A DNA stretch of 64,000 nt, taken from the NCBI GenBank assembly GCA_963705325.1, contig OY970069.1, positions 3,782,001 through 3,846,000 of the forward strand. The letters are read 5' to 3'. Shown piece after piece: positions 18,015-26,441 of this stretch. A model generated the notes under the pieces. The model saw only the letters and a program-made list of their open reading frames with translations. It did not search any database and was not told where the DNA came from. Position 1 is the first letter of the stretch; the number at the start of each line of letters is the position of its first letter. The translations under genes were made by a program, and so were the position numbers. Source of the stretch: DATARH01 sp963705325. GTDB taxonomy: Bacteria; Pseudomonadota; Alphaproteobacteria; ATCC43930; CGMCC-115725.

Positions 18015-18815
18015 TCAACCTCGGGGCTCGACATCAAGCCGTACCGCGATCCCCTCCAGACCCGGTTTTGCTGCGGGATAGCGCCGCAGGACCAGCGGGT
18101 CGTGTCCCGGCACGACATGCTGCAGCGAGGTCGCCAGCCGACGAATCGTCGCAAACCCTTCGAGCATGTCGCCGACGTTGTAGACCGTGGGGTAGGCCCG
18201 CATCTCTTCGAAATTCGCGTAGAAATGCGAGGCGTCCGAAGCGAGTACCACCCAGCCTCGTTCGGTCTTGACCCGCATCGCCTGCAGCCCGTCGGTATGC
18301 CCGCCGACATGATGCACGGTGATCCCCGGCGCCAATTCGTCAGTTCCGGCATGAAACTGCACCCGGCCGCGGAACAGCCGCTCGATCATCGCGGTGACGT
18401 CTGCCTCCTCGAACGATCGGCGCAAATGCGGGTGACACATGCAGCGCCCGGTGCAGAACGCCATCTCACGGTCCTGCAGATGATAGGTCGCGTTCGGGAA
18501 CAGGTCGTTATTGCCCGTGTGATCGTAATGCATGTGGCTGATCACCACGTCCTTGACGCTCGCCGGGTCTATGCCGATCGCCGCCAGCCCTTCGCCCGGC
18601 GGCGTGAGGAACTCGCGCTTGCGCTTGTCCGCCATCGCCTGGTCGAAGCCGGTGTCGAAGACGAAGCTGCCGCTCTCGCCGACCACTGCCCAGACGAAAT
18701 AATCGAGCGGCATCGGCGCGGTGTCGTGCGGATCGCCCTGCAGGAAGTTCTCGTGCGCCCGCCGGTCGTGATGGGCATAGCGCACGGCGTAGATCTGGTA
18801 GGTATCGGACGCCAT
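18015..18815 (-). CDS. MBL-fold hydrolase, N-acyl homoserine lactonase-like
   Basis: 266 aa. The metallo-beta-lactamase motif SHMHYDHTGN (HxHxDH) is followed by the further ligands HHVGGHTDG, ASDASHFY and VPGHDP. The overall pattern, with YAVRYAHHDRRAHENF at the start and no signal peptide, is that of the AttM/AiiA-like lactonase group. These open homoserine-lactone rings, but many members act on other lactones. GGAGGAG precedes the ATG. The SDR gene upstream ends 20 bp before it, so the two may act in sequence. Confidence 0.75.
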   Translation of the reverse strand: MASDTYQIYAVRYAHHDRRAHENFLQGDPHDTAPMPLDYFVWAVVGESGSFVFDTGFDQAMADKRKREFLTPPGEGLAAIGIDPASVKDVVISHMHYDHTGNNDLFPNATYHLQDREMAFCTGRCMCHPHLRRSFEEADVTAMIERLFRGRVQFHAGTDELAPGITVHHVGGHTDGLQAMRVKTERGWVVLASDASHFYANFEEMRAYPTVYNVGDMLEGFATIRRLATSLQHVVPGHDPLVLRRYPAAKPGLEGIAVRLDVEPRG

Positions 18816-18835
18816 CGTAGTCTCCTCCGGCGGGC

Positions 18836-19622
18836 TCAGTCCCGCCCGATCGACCGCTGGGCGACGGGCAGGGTCAGGAAATGCGGCGCGTGGGTCGCCG
18901 CGAAAGCGAGGATGCGGTTGGCAAGCCCGGTGACCGTCACGCGCTTGCCGCGCGCCATCCCGCGAATGCCGATCCGCGCGACCGCCTCGGCGCTCATCAT
19001 GCGGCGCATCTGCGAGCGGGACAGTTTGCCGCCGGCAACGTCAAAGAAGTTTGTTTCGGTGGCGCCTGGGCACAGCACGTTGACGCCGACACCGCTGCCG
19101 TCGAGTTCCTGCGCCAGGGCCTCACCCAGGCTGCGGACATAGGCCTTGCTGGCGGCGTAGACAGCCATGTTGGGGCAGGGGAGAAACGACGCGGTTGACG
19201 CCACCAGCACAATCTTGCCGCGCCGCCGCGCCAGCATCGGCGGCAGCAGGAGTTCGGGTAAGTTCGGTCAACGCGATGATGTTGACCTGCATGATCGCGG
19301 CGTTGCGCACCGGGTCGGCACGGTCGAAGCGCCCGATCGCGCCGAGCCCGCCATTGTTGACCAGCACCTCAATTTCGAGCCCGGCCGCGGCGATCTCACG
19401 CACCAGAGCCGCGGCGGCGCCGCGCTCCGCAAGATCGGCGGGGATGATCGTCGCCGCCGCGCCGAGGCCGCGAAGTTCTTCGGCGAGCGCCTCCATCGGC
19501 GCCAGGCTGCGGGCACTCAGCACCAAATCGTGCCCCTGGCGCGCCAACTCACGCGCCAAGGCAGCGCCAATCCCGCTCGACGCACCGGTGACAAGGGCAA
19601 CCGGGCGATTGCTGCTTTGCAT
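18836..19622 (-). CDS. Short-chain dehydrogenase/reductase, frame-disrupted
   Basis: About 262 aa after repair. The N-terminal frame (19622 to about 19260) has the NAD(P) motif TGASSGIG and NNGGLG. The C-terminal frame (about 19240 to 18836) has VLVASTASF (catalytic Ser) and VYAASKAYV (YxxxK), then PGATETNFF. One indel near 19240-19262 separates them. Classical SDR enzymes oxidise alcohols or reduce ketones; the substrate is unknown. It lies 20 bp upstream of the lactonase-like gene on the same strand. Confidence 0.78.
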
Positions 19623-19688
19623 GGCCTATGATCCTGTCGATATCCCCGACATTATGACCGGCGCAGCTTGAGCGAAGAGGGAAAAGCG

Positions 19689-20150
19689 ATGCCAAATGAC
19701 GTTCAGCCGCGGCGCCGGCAGATTACGCTGAGCGAGGAGGAGCAGCGGCAATTCCTCGCCGCCAACCGCAAGGCGGCGTTGGCGACGCTCGACAAGGACG
19801 GGTTTCCGCATCTCGTGGCGATGACCTTTGGGGTCGAGGATGGCATCTATTACATGACCTCCTACGCCAAGGCGCAGAAGGTCGTGAATATCCGGCGCAA
19901 CCCCAAGGTTGGGTTGATGATCGAAGCCGGCGGCTCCTACGCGGAGCTGAAGGGCGTGATGGTGCGCGGCCACTGCGAGATCATCGAGGGCGAGGACGCG
20001 GTGCGCGACGCCTGGGCCGTGATTTCAGGAACGAGCGGCCAACCCCGTCGCAGGGAAACGAACGACAGCGCGGCGAAGCGTGTGGTGCTCAAGGTCACCC
20101 CGCAGAAGACCGTGACCTGGGATCACGCGAAACTAGGCGGGCGGTACTAG
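19689..20150 (+). CDS. PPOX-class flavin-binding protein
   Basis: 153 aa from the ATG at 19689, with AGAGGG upstream. It is a pyridoxamine-phosphate-oxidase-like split barrel: FLAANRKAALATLDKDGFPHLVAM, IYYMTSYAKAQKVVNIRRNPKVGLMIE and LKGVMVRGHCEI. Such proteins bind FMN, F420 or haem breakdown products, and the cofactor cannot be told here. It is divergent from the SDR gene, and neighbours give no further clue. Confidence 0.75.
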   Translation: MPNDVQPRRRQITLSEEEQRQFLAANRKAALATLDKDGFPHLVAMTFGVEDGIYYMTSYAKAQKVVNIRRNPKVGLMIEAGGSYAELKGVMVRGHCEIIEGEDAVRDAWAVISGTSGQPRRRETNDSAAKRVVLKVTPQKTVTWDHAKLGGRY

Positions 20151-20245
20151 CCCGCTGCGCGGGGCTGCATTGCTTTCGACCGCGCCGCGTTGCGACCGGG
20201 CGCCGCAAGCACAATCTTCCGTACCGTCATTGGAGGTTGTTCGGC

Positions 20246-21055
20246 ATGGCGGCATGGAACCATCACACGCAATGGAGCGACGCGCATTACTATCTGGCCT
20301 ATCGCAAATACGCGCAGAACACCGCGCCCGGCTTCAAGGGCCGCAAGGAGGACTGCGCCGATCTCTCGATCATGCTGATGATCGATTTCGCCGCGAAATC
20401 GGGCCTTCCGCTGTCGTTCTACGACGTCGATGATTGGCTCTACGCGTCGAAAGCGGCAACGCCCTACGGTCCCTTTCGCAAGCTCGGCACCCCGTGGGCC
20501 ACAAAGGCCGACTACACGCGAATCGTGCAGCAAAACATCCAGACCAAGTCGCTGCACGAGCGCAATACCACGATCAATGTCTCGGGGCCCCAGGAGGGCG
20601 ACCTGATGATGCGTTACACGACGACGGTTTTCGGCATCACCGACAAGCACCACACGGCGCTGGTGTTCGCGGTTTATCCGCCGGGCAAAGCCCATCCGCG
20701 CGAAAACGACCCGAAGCTGCCGTCGTTTCCTGGCGACGATGCGGCATTGAAGCAGTTCAACGTCACCGAATATTTCCGCGGCACGGTCGACGGCGACGGC
20801 AAGACGGCCTATCGCCATTCGGACAAGGATGTTCATTTCGACTATTTGAACTCGCGCGGCGAAGACAAGCGCAACGCCGAACTCATCTACTACGCCAATG
20901 CCGCGCAGCTGAAGGATATCGGTTTCGAATTCCGCCAGTATTCGTCCGACGTGCTCGACAATTGGGCCGATTGGGACGGCAGCGGGTTTCCGCCCCGCGG
21001 CGACTACGACTGGGATCCCTCGTCGGGGACAGGCGCCGGTTCTCGTACCGGGTGA
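20246..21055 (+). CDS. Protein of unknown function, possible NlpC/P60-like (papain-fold) domain
   Basis: 269 aa from the ATG at 20246; TGGAGG lies nine bases upstream. No signal peptide or membrane segment. I do not recognise the family. The order of motifs resembles NlpC/P60 or CHAP peptidases: a Cys at the head of a helix (RKEDCADLSIMLMIDFAA), then GPQEGDLMMRY (like the PGDLIFF strand), then a His-led strand DKHHTALVFAVYPPG. The C-terminal third is acidic and rich in Asp/Tyr/Trp (YDWDPSSG). This is a fold guess from residue order only. The 3' end overlaps the convergent glycosyltransferase by 52 bp. Confidence 0.5.
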   Translation: MAAWNHHTQWSDAHYYLAYRKYAQNTAPGFKGRKEDCADLSIMLMIDFAAKSGLPLSFYDVDDWLYASKAATPYGPFRKLGTPWATKADYTRIVQQNIQTKSLHERNTTINVSGPQEGDLMMRYTTTVFGITDKHHTALVFAVYPPGKAHPRENDPKLPSFPGDDAALKQFNVTEYFRGTVDGDGKTAYRHSDKDVHFDYLNSRGEDKRNAELIYYANAAQLKDIGFEFRQYSSDVLDNWADWDGSGFPPRGDYDWDPSSGTGAGSRTG

Positions 21056-22242
21056 GCTTCGGTCGAAAACGCGTCGTCGATGAGTTGCGATAGCACCTGC
21101 CGCGCATCGAATTCGGCGACCGCCACCTCGCGCGCGGCCTTCATCTCGGCTGCGTAGTTGGCCTCGATCGCCTCGATCGCGGCGGCGGCTTCGTCCTCGG
21201 TCGTAAAGGCATGTAGCCCGCGCCCGGTCGGCAGGAAATTCGAGAATCCGGTGTCCTGTACCACCACTGGCCGCGAGGCCGCGAGATAGCACGCGCTGCG
21301 GCAGCTGAACCACCCGGTCTTGAGCGCGACATAGACTTGCTTGGCGACGGAGACCTCGCCGCGCGCAGCCGCGATATAGTTTTGGTAGGCCTCGGGCGTC
21401 AGCGTCGCGCTTGGGCCGTCCTCCGCCTCCCACCCCTGTGTCATCAGCGCGTGGAGCGGCGCCTCGGTGCCGCCGACCGCGACCCGGAACTTCCCCCCGA
21501 GCCGGCGCGGCAGCCCGGCGATCTTGTCGAACTCGCCGGCCTTGCCGCGATATTCGACGCCGCGATATTCCAGCTTTCCCTTGAACACGTTCCAGGTCAT
21601 CACCGTGCCCCAGGGTGCGGTTGGGCCAGCTTCCCCCGCGCGCGCCGGCCACAGTTCGGTTACCACCGGCATCCGCGTCTTGCGCCAGCTGATGCCGGCG
21701 GCCGGCATCGCGCAATCGGAGGCGCCAAAATTCTCCGCATAGGTGAAGTGGCGGTCGTGCGCGCGCACCCCCTCGCACCAGCGGTCGACATTCGGCGACC
21801 AGGACGGTCGCTCGCTGAGGATGATCTGGTTGTAGCCCGGGTCGGTGTCGAGAAAGACCTTGAGACAACGGGGCGACAGCGCGTCGGGGAAGAAGCTGCC
21901 GCCGCTGACGTTGATGAAAAGGTCGGCTGTGTTGGCGAACTCGTCGAAGGTGGCGCGGCTCATGCCGCAGCTGGTCTCGTGCAGGTGCAGGTAATGCCAG
22001 TGGTCGGACAGATCGGGCGCATAGCGGGCGAAGAAATCGTCGAGGTAGGCCGCCGAATAGGCCCATTCGTCGGTCATCGTCCGCTCGGCCGGATCGTACG
22101 GCCAGCACCAGGTGTCTTCATGGTAGACGACGTCGTGGCCAAGCCGGGCGAGGCCGATCGGGTATTGCAGGTAATCCCAGGCAACGCCGCCGACCGGGTA
22201 CTGCGCGGCCATGCCGGCCACGATGATCCTGAGCGGTGACAT
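21004..22242 (-). CDS. Glycosyltransferase, GT-B-like
   Basis: 412 aa. It starts MSPLRIIVAGMAAQYPVGG, the Gly-rich first strand of a GT-B N-terminal domain. A later stretch CRSACYLAASRPVVVQDTGF with FLPTGRGLHAFTTEDEA is the usual donor-sugar-binding C-terminal region of family 1-type glycosyltransferases. No membrane segment. Acceptor and sugar are unknown and no polysaccharide gene cluster lies nearby. A stem-loop lies just upstream of its start, between it and the TPR gene. Confidence 0.7.
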   Translation of the reverse strand: MSPLRIIVAGMAAQYPVGGVAWDYLQYPIGLARLGHDVVYHEDTWCWPYDPAERTMTDEWAYSAAYLDDFFARYAPDLSDHWHYLHLHETSCGMSRATFDEFANTADLFINVSGGSFFPDALSPRCLKVFLDTDPGYNQIILSERPSWSPNVDRWCEGVRAHDRHFTYAENFGASDCAMPAAGISWRKTRMPVVTELWPARAGEAGPTAPWGTVMTWNVFKGKLEYRGVEYRGKAGEFDKIAGLPRRLGGKFRVAVGGTEAPLHALMTQGWEAEDGPSATLTPEAYQNYIAAARGEVSVAKQVYVALKTGWFSCRSACYLAASRPVVVQDTGFSNFLPTGRGLHAFTTEDEAAAAIEAIEANYAAEMKAAREVAVAEFDARQVLSQLIDDAFSTEAHPVREPAPVPDEGSQS

Positions 22243-22267
22243 TGCCTGGGGCTACTACCACGCTGTT

Positions 22268-22287
22268 GCCGGCGTAAGAACGCCGGC
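22268..22287. terminator. Perfect 8-bp stem-loop, possible terminator
   Basis: GCCGGCGT-AAGA-ACGCCGGC forms an 8-bp GC-rich stem with a 4-base loop, downstream of the minus-strand TPR gene (stop 22345) and 25 bp before the glycosyltransferase start. No U-run follows in the minus direction, so an intrinsic terminator is uncertain. Confidence 0.45.
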
Positions 22288-22344
22288 GGGGTGCCGCTAT
22301 TCCTCGCCGGCCCCGGACGTCGCGAGGATTTTATCGAGCGCCAG

Positions 22345-22824
22345 TCAGCGCCACGAGCCCTTTTGCGGCCCCGGCCCCTTGGCGATGAAGGCCGTCAGGT
22401 CACGCTCCTGCTCGCAATTACCGCAGGCCGCCTGAAGCACGGCAAGGCGCTCCTTGGCCTTGTCCATCTGGCCGAGTTCGACATAGAGCTCGCCGAGATA
22501 TTCGTTGGCGCCGAGATGCTTCGGCATCAGTGCCAGCGCCTTGTTGTAGTACTGCAGCGCCAAGTCGGTCTGACCAGTCTTGCGCAGGCTGAACCCCATC
22601 AGGTTGAGCGCGTCGGCATTGTCGGGATTGGCCTTGATGAAGTCGCTCAGGATCGGGATCGCACCCCGATAATCCCCGGCGTCGATCTTTTGCTGGGCGG
22701 AGGCGAGCGTCACCCCAGTCGCCGCTGCCTTCGGCGGCGGCTCCTCTCGCGTGCTGTCGGCGAGCGCGATGTTCGCGGCGCCGAGCATCGCGATGGCGGC
22801 GACCATGCTCGAGACAAGCTTCAT
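22345..22824 (-). CDS. Exported TPR-repeat protein
   Basis: 159 aa. Signal peptide MKLVSSMVAAIAMLGAANIALA, then two to three tetratricopeptide repeats (DYRGAIPILSDFIKANPDNADALN, TGQTDLALQYYNKALALMPKHLG, GQMDKAKERLAVLQ). A Cys pair CGNCEQ near the end may form a disulfide in the periplasm. TPR proteins act as scaffolds; partners are unknown. A near-identical architecture is common as a single gene in Alphaproteobacteria. Confidence 0.75.
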   Translation of the reverse strand: MKLVSSMVAAIAMLGAANIALADSTREEPPPKAAATGVTLASAQQKIDAGDYRGAIPILSDFIKANPDNADALNLMGFSLRKTGQTDLALQYYNKALALMPKHLGANEYLGELYVELGQMDKAKERLAVLQAACGNCEQERDLTAFIAKGPGPQKGSWR

Positions 22825-22908
22825 AACGATCTCCCTGAAGGCGGCGGCGGCTTGCCGGCTACCTTTACCTCGTAACGGCTCCCCGGCATGTCAATTTCCC
22901 GCGAGCGC

Positions 22909-23698
22909 TCAGCGGCCCTTCAGCTGCGGCTTGCGTCGTTCGCGCCAGGCCTGGTGGCTTTCCGCCTTGTCCTCGGTCAGTTCGAGCGCCATGAAGCGGT
23001 AGAGATCGGCGTTCGCCGCCTCGCGCAGCGGCACGTCGAGCCCGAAATTGACCGCCTCCTTGGCCAGCCGCGTCGCCAATGGCGGCAGCGCGGCGATGTG
23101 TTCGGCGACTTCCATCGCCTTCGCCATCAGCTCGCCATGCGGCACCAGCCATTGCGCAAGCCCCGTGCGATAGGCTTCGTCGGCCTTCAGGGGAAAGCCC
23201 ATCGCCACCTTCATCGCCTGGCCGCGGCCGATCCAGCGCGCCAGGCGCACCGTGCCGCCCTGCGCCGGCAGAATGCCGAGTCCGACTTGCGGCAGCCGCC
23301 ATTCGGCCTTCTCCGACGCGACGATCAGGTCGCAGCAATAGGTGACGATGCAGCCGATGCCAACCGCGTAGCCGTTGACCGCGGCGATCACCGGCTTGGC
23401 GAAATCGGTGATCAGGTTGAACGCTTGCTCGCGCCGCCGTTTCGGCAGCGCTTCGATCGCCGCGGCGATTGAGTCGCTAGGTATGGGTTCTCGGGTCCTT
23501 GATGTTGGCGCCGGCGCTGAACGCGCCGCCGGCTTCGTCGCCGGTGAGGATCACGCAACGCACGTCCCGGTCTTCCTCGAGCTGCGGCAGCAGCTCCTTC
23601 AAGCCCGAATTGTAGTCCTCGCCCCAGGCGTTGCGCGCCTGCGGCCGCGACAGGGTGATGATCGCGACTTGGCCGCGCTTTTCATGGAGGAGGGGCAT
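22909..23698 (-). CDS. Enoyl-CoA hydratase/isomerase (crotonase) family, frame-disrupted
   Basis: About 263 aa after repair. The first frame (23698 to about 23477) has ITLSRPQARNAW and GGAFSAGANIKD, the oxyanion-hole region. The second frame (about 23475 to 22909) has KPVIAAVNGYAVGIG and EWRLPQVGLGILPAQGG. A single missing base near 23475 joins HT to SDSIAAAIEALP. It hydrates or isomerises an acyl-CoA. It is the last gene of a CoA cluster with a CaiB-type transferase 12 bp upstream and another crotonase before that. Confidence 0.8.
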
Positions 23699-23710
23699 CT
23701 GATTGTCCTT

Positions 23711-24907
23711 TCAGATCACGCCATCGGCCTTGAGCGCGGCGATCTCGCCCGCACTCAGGCCGAGCCAGCCGCCGTAAATCTCGTCGTTGTGCTGGCCGAG
23801 CTTAGGGCTTGGGGTCGTTTTGCGCCGGTCGGCGCCGTGAAAGCGCAACGGCGAGGTCGGAACGGTAATCGCCCCGATCTCGTCGTGCTCGATGTCGTCG
23901 AGAAAGCCGCGCTCGTGCATGTGCCGGTCGTGCATCACCTCGTCGACCTCGCGCACCGGCGCGAGCGGGATGCGGCGCTGCTTGGCGATCGCGAATATCT
24001 CCATCTTCGGCAGCGTCGACGTCCAGGCGGCGATCGTCCCATCCACCAGCACGCGGTTCTCCACCCGAGCGGCGGGGCTCGAATAGCGCGGGTCGTCGCG
24101 CAAATCCTCGCGGCCCATCGCCGCCAGGAGGTTGTGCCAGTGCTCCTCGACCGCGAGGTTCATCGCCACGTAGCCGTCTTTTGCCGGGTAGACGTTGATC
24201 GGCACACGATTGTGGCTGGCGTTGCCGGTGCGCGGCGGCACCTCGCCGGTGCGCCAATAGGCTTCGAGCTGCGAGGTCAGCGTCGTGTACGCCGCTTCCT
24301 GCATCGCCACCTCGACGAGGCGGCCGATCCCGGTCACCGAGCGCTCGTAAAGGGCGGTAATGGTCGCCGCGTAAAGGTGGATGCCGGAGAGAAAATCGAC
24401 CACTGCCGGACCGGATTTGATCGGGGGCCGGTCGGGCTCGCCGGTGACGCTGATCAGCCCCGAGACCGCCTGGATCGTCAGATCCATCGCCAGATTGTCG
24501 CGGTCGGGGCCGGAAAGTCCGTACCCGGTCCCCGAGGCATAGACCAGGCGCGGATTGATCTCATGCAGCACCTTGAAGCCGACCCCGAGCCGGTCCATCA
24601 CCCCCGGCGCGAAGTTTTCCAGCAGCACATCGGCCTTCTCGGCCATCCGAAACAGCAGCCGCTTGCCGCGCTCGTCCTTGAGGTTGAGCGTGATGGCGCG
24701 CTTGTTCGAATTGAGCATAGCGATCGGGAATGTCGTGCTCTTGCCTGGCGGCGCGCGCCGGCGTAGCGGCTCGCCGTTGGGCGGCTCGATCTTGATGACG
24801 TCGGCCCCGGCGGTCGCCATCAACAGGGTCGCGTAGGGACCTTGATAGACTTGGCCGAAATCGAGCACGGTGATGCCGGCCAAGGGCATGTTGGCGCGAG
24901 CCATCAT
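23711..24907 (-). CDS. CaiB/BaiF family CoA transferase
   Basis: 398 aa, complete. Family III CoA transferase: PLAGITVLDFGQVYQGPYATLLMATAGADVIKIEPP at the start, the catalytic Asp in NLAMDLTIQAVSG, and GIGRLVEVAMQEAA and NPRLVYASGTGYG as conserved blocks. It moves CoA between carboxylic acids through an aspartyl-CoA anhydride. Substrates are unknown. It sits between two crotonase genes, which suggests a pathway where an acid is activated by transfer and then hydrated. Confidence 0.88.
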   Translation of the reverse strand: MMARANMPLAGITVLDFGQVYQGPYATLLMATAGADVIKIEPPNGEPLRRRAPPGKSTTFPIAMLNSNKRAITLNLKDERGKRLLFRMAEKADVLLENFAPGVMDRLGVGFKVLHEINPRLVYASGTGYGLSGPDRDNLAMDLTIQAVSGLISVTGEPDRPPIKSGPAVVDFLSGIHLYAATITALYERSVTGIGRLVEVAMQEAAYTTLTSQLEAYWRTGEVPPRTGNASHNRVPINVYPAKDGYVAMNLAVEEHWHNLLAAMGREDLRDDPRYSSPAARVENRVLVDGTIAAWTSTLPKMEIFAIAKQRRIPLAPVREVDEVMHDRHMHERGFLDDIEHDEIGAITVPTSPLRFHGADRRKTTPSPKLGQHNDEIYGGWLGLSAGEIAALKADGVI

Positions 24908-24917
24908 TGATGCCCAG

Positions 24918-25709
24918 TTAACGTCCCTTGAACCCGCGCGGCGGCCGCTTCTCGGCGAATGCCGTCGCGGCCTCCTTGAAGTCCTCGGTCAGATAAAGCT
25001 GGAACGGCGCGGCGATGAACTGCGCCTCGCGCACGAGCCGGTCGAGATACCAACGGCGGGTGCGCACCGTCGTGCGGACGCTCAGCGGCGGGTTTTTGGC
25101 CACGGCCTGGGCGAGTTCGCGAGCAACTTCAAGCACCTTTCCGGCGGGCGCCAGACGGTTGAAGATGCCGGCAGCGAAGCCTTCCTCTGCGGTAAAGAAC
25201 CGGCCGGTCAGTGCGATCTCTTCGCCGAACGCGGCAGCGTTGCGGTAGTGGAACAGCGCCCAATAGCGCGATGCACCGAGGCCGCGCGAGGTTTCGGTCA
25301 GCTGCAGCCGCGTACCGGCCTCAGCGACGATCAGATCGGATTCGAGGGTGAGACCCAGCGCCAGTCCCAAAACATAGCCGTGCACCGCGGCGATGATCGG
25401 CTTCCAGTTGACCGATCGGCTGAACAAGTCGGCCGAGTTCGTCCCCCAGCCTTGCGGACCGCCGAGTTTTTCGAACTCGTCGCGGCTGCGTAATTGCCGT
25501 TGATGCACATCGGCGCCGGAGGAAAAAGCCCGGCCCTTGCCGGTCAGGATCGCGACATCGGCCTCGGGATCGAGATCGAAGCGGCGGAACGCCTCGGAGA
25601 GCTGGCGCACAACCTCATCGCTGACGGCGTTGAGTTTTTCCGGCCGATTGAGCGAGATCGTCGCTATGCGGTCGGCGCACTCATACAGAACCAGATTTTC
25701 CTCGGCCAC
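24918..25709 (-). CDS. Enoyl-CoA hydratase/isomerase family protein
   Basis: 263 aa from GTG at 25709, preceded by GGGAGGAAGC. The TTG at 25733 gives no better site. Crotonase fold: TISLNRPEKLNAVSDE, GKGRAFSSGADV (oxyanion hole), KPIIAAVHGYVLGLALGL, and ETSRGLGASRY where a catalytic Glu is expected. It is the first of three CoA genes read together toward 22909. It is about as similar in outline to the other crotonase as unrelated family members are, so this does not look like a recent duplication. Confidence 0.85.
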   Translation of the reverse strand: MAEENLVLYECADRIATISLNRPEKLNAVSDEVVRQLSEAFRRFDLDPEADVAILTGKGRAFSSGADVHQRQLRSRDEFEKLGGPQGWGTNSADLFSRSVNWKPIIAAVHGYVLGLALGLTLESDLIVAEAGTRLQLTETSRGLGASRYWALFHYRNAAAFGEEIALTGRFFTAEEGFAAGIFNRLAPAGKVLEVARELAQAVAKNPPLSVRTTVRTRRWYLDRLVREAQFIAAPFQLYLTEDFKEAATAFAEKRPPRGFKGR

Positions 25710-25799
25710 CGCTTCCTCCCAAACCCTACGCAATCGCGCTGAAGGTTGCGGGGGAAGGGGAGGGCTGTCAACGCCGGCCCAGGGAAGGGCTGGCCAGCG

Positions 25800-25946
25800 T
25801 CATCCGACCAGCAGGACGATGATCAGGATCACCGCCAGCAACCCAAACCCGCCGGATGGATAGTAGCTCCAGCCGGCGCTGTACGGCCACAGCGGTAGCG
25901 CGCCGACCAGCAGCAAGACCAATAGGATGAGGATGAGAAGGCGCAT
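25800..25946 (-). CDS. DUF3309 family small membrane protein
   Basis: 48 aa, too short to be found easily. ATG at 25946, stop TGA at 25800-25802. Two hydrophobic segments, MRLLILILLVLLLVGALPLW and GLLAVILIIVLLVG, flank the typical WPYSAGWSYYPSGGFG motif of DUF3309. The family is widespread in Proteobacteria and has no known role. It lies in the space between the crotonase operon and the CsbD gene, with other tiny stress-type genes. Confidence 0.85.
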   Translation of the reverse strand: MRLLILILLVLLLVGALPLWPYSAGWSYYPSGGFGLLAVILIIVLLVG

Positions 25947-26026
25947 GGCGTTCCCCGGTTGTCGTTTCTAAAAATTGTTGACGATGCCGCGTGGCTGGCG
26001 GCAGGCGGCGACTCAGCCGCGATTGG

Positions 26027-26209
26027 TCAGCGCTTAACGAATTCGCGCGCGGCGTCCTTCGCCTTGCCGACGGCTGAGCGCACCCGGCCTTCCGCCTTGT
26101 CGGCGCGGCCCTCGGCGACGAGCCGGCGGTTGCCGGTCACCTTGCCGACGGCTTTCTTGGCGGTGCCGGTTGCCTTCTTGGTGGCTCCGGCGATGCGTTG
26201 CTTGTCCAT
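26027..26209 (-). CDS. CsbD family stress-response protein
   Basis: 60 aa from MDKQRIAGATKKATG at 26209, with GGAG upstream. It is the Lys/Ala/Gly-rich helical CsbD pattern: two similar halves around GKVTGNRRLVAEGRADKAEGRV. CsbD-like proteins are induced by general stress in many bacteria; the mechanism is unknown. Flanked by DUF3309 and a 26-aa membrane peptide gene on the same strand. Confidence 0.85.
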   Translation of the reverse strand: MDKQRIAGATKKATGTAKKAVGKVTGNRRLVAEGRADKAEGRVRSAVGKAKDAAREFVKR

Positions 26210-26278
26210 GATGTGCTCCACGTTTGGTCGGTTGTGCAAGCTCAACGGCGGCATTGGCCTTGGGTTCCAATCGGCTGG

Positions 26279-26359
26279 TCAGATGACGTGAAAGACCCAG
26301 AGCAGCAGGATGATCGGCAGCGGAATCCCGATCAGCCACAACAGCAGTCCACGGCCCAT
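26279..26359 (-). CDS. 26-aa hydrophobic peptide
   Basis: The ATG at 26359 is preceded by AGGAGAACATC, a good ribosome-binding site. The product MGRGLLLWLIGIPLPIILLL plus WVFHVI is one membrane segment. Very short proteins of this kind (MGRGLLLW-start) occur beside CsbD genes in other Alphaproteobacteria; that recollection is not checked. The strong RBS argues it is translated. Confidence 0.6.
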   Translation of the reverse strand: MGRGLLLWLIGIPLPIILLLWVFHVI

Positions 26360-26441
26360 GATGTTCTCCTCTCGCTGCTTCCGGTTTCCGAAACCGGGCA
26401 GCACGCCAACGCACGGTTGGAGAGGGCAGTTCCCTTGGAAC

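Noticed and set aside
20147..22108. 653-codon open frame on the minus strand
   Set aside because: It covers antisense of the NlpC-like gene and another frame of the glycosyltransferase; no recognisable domain.
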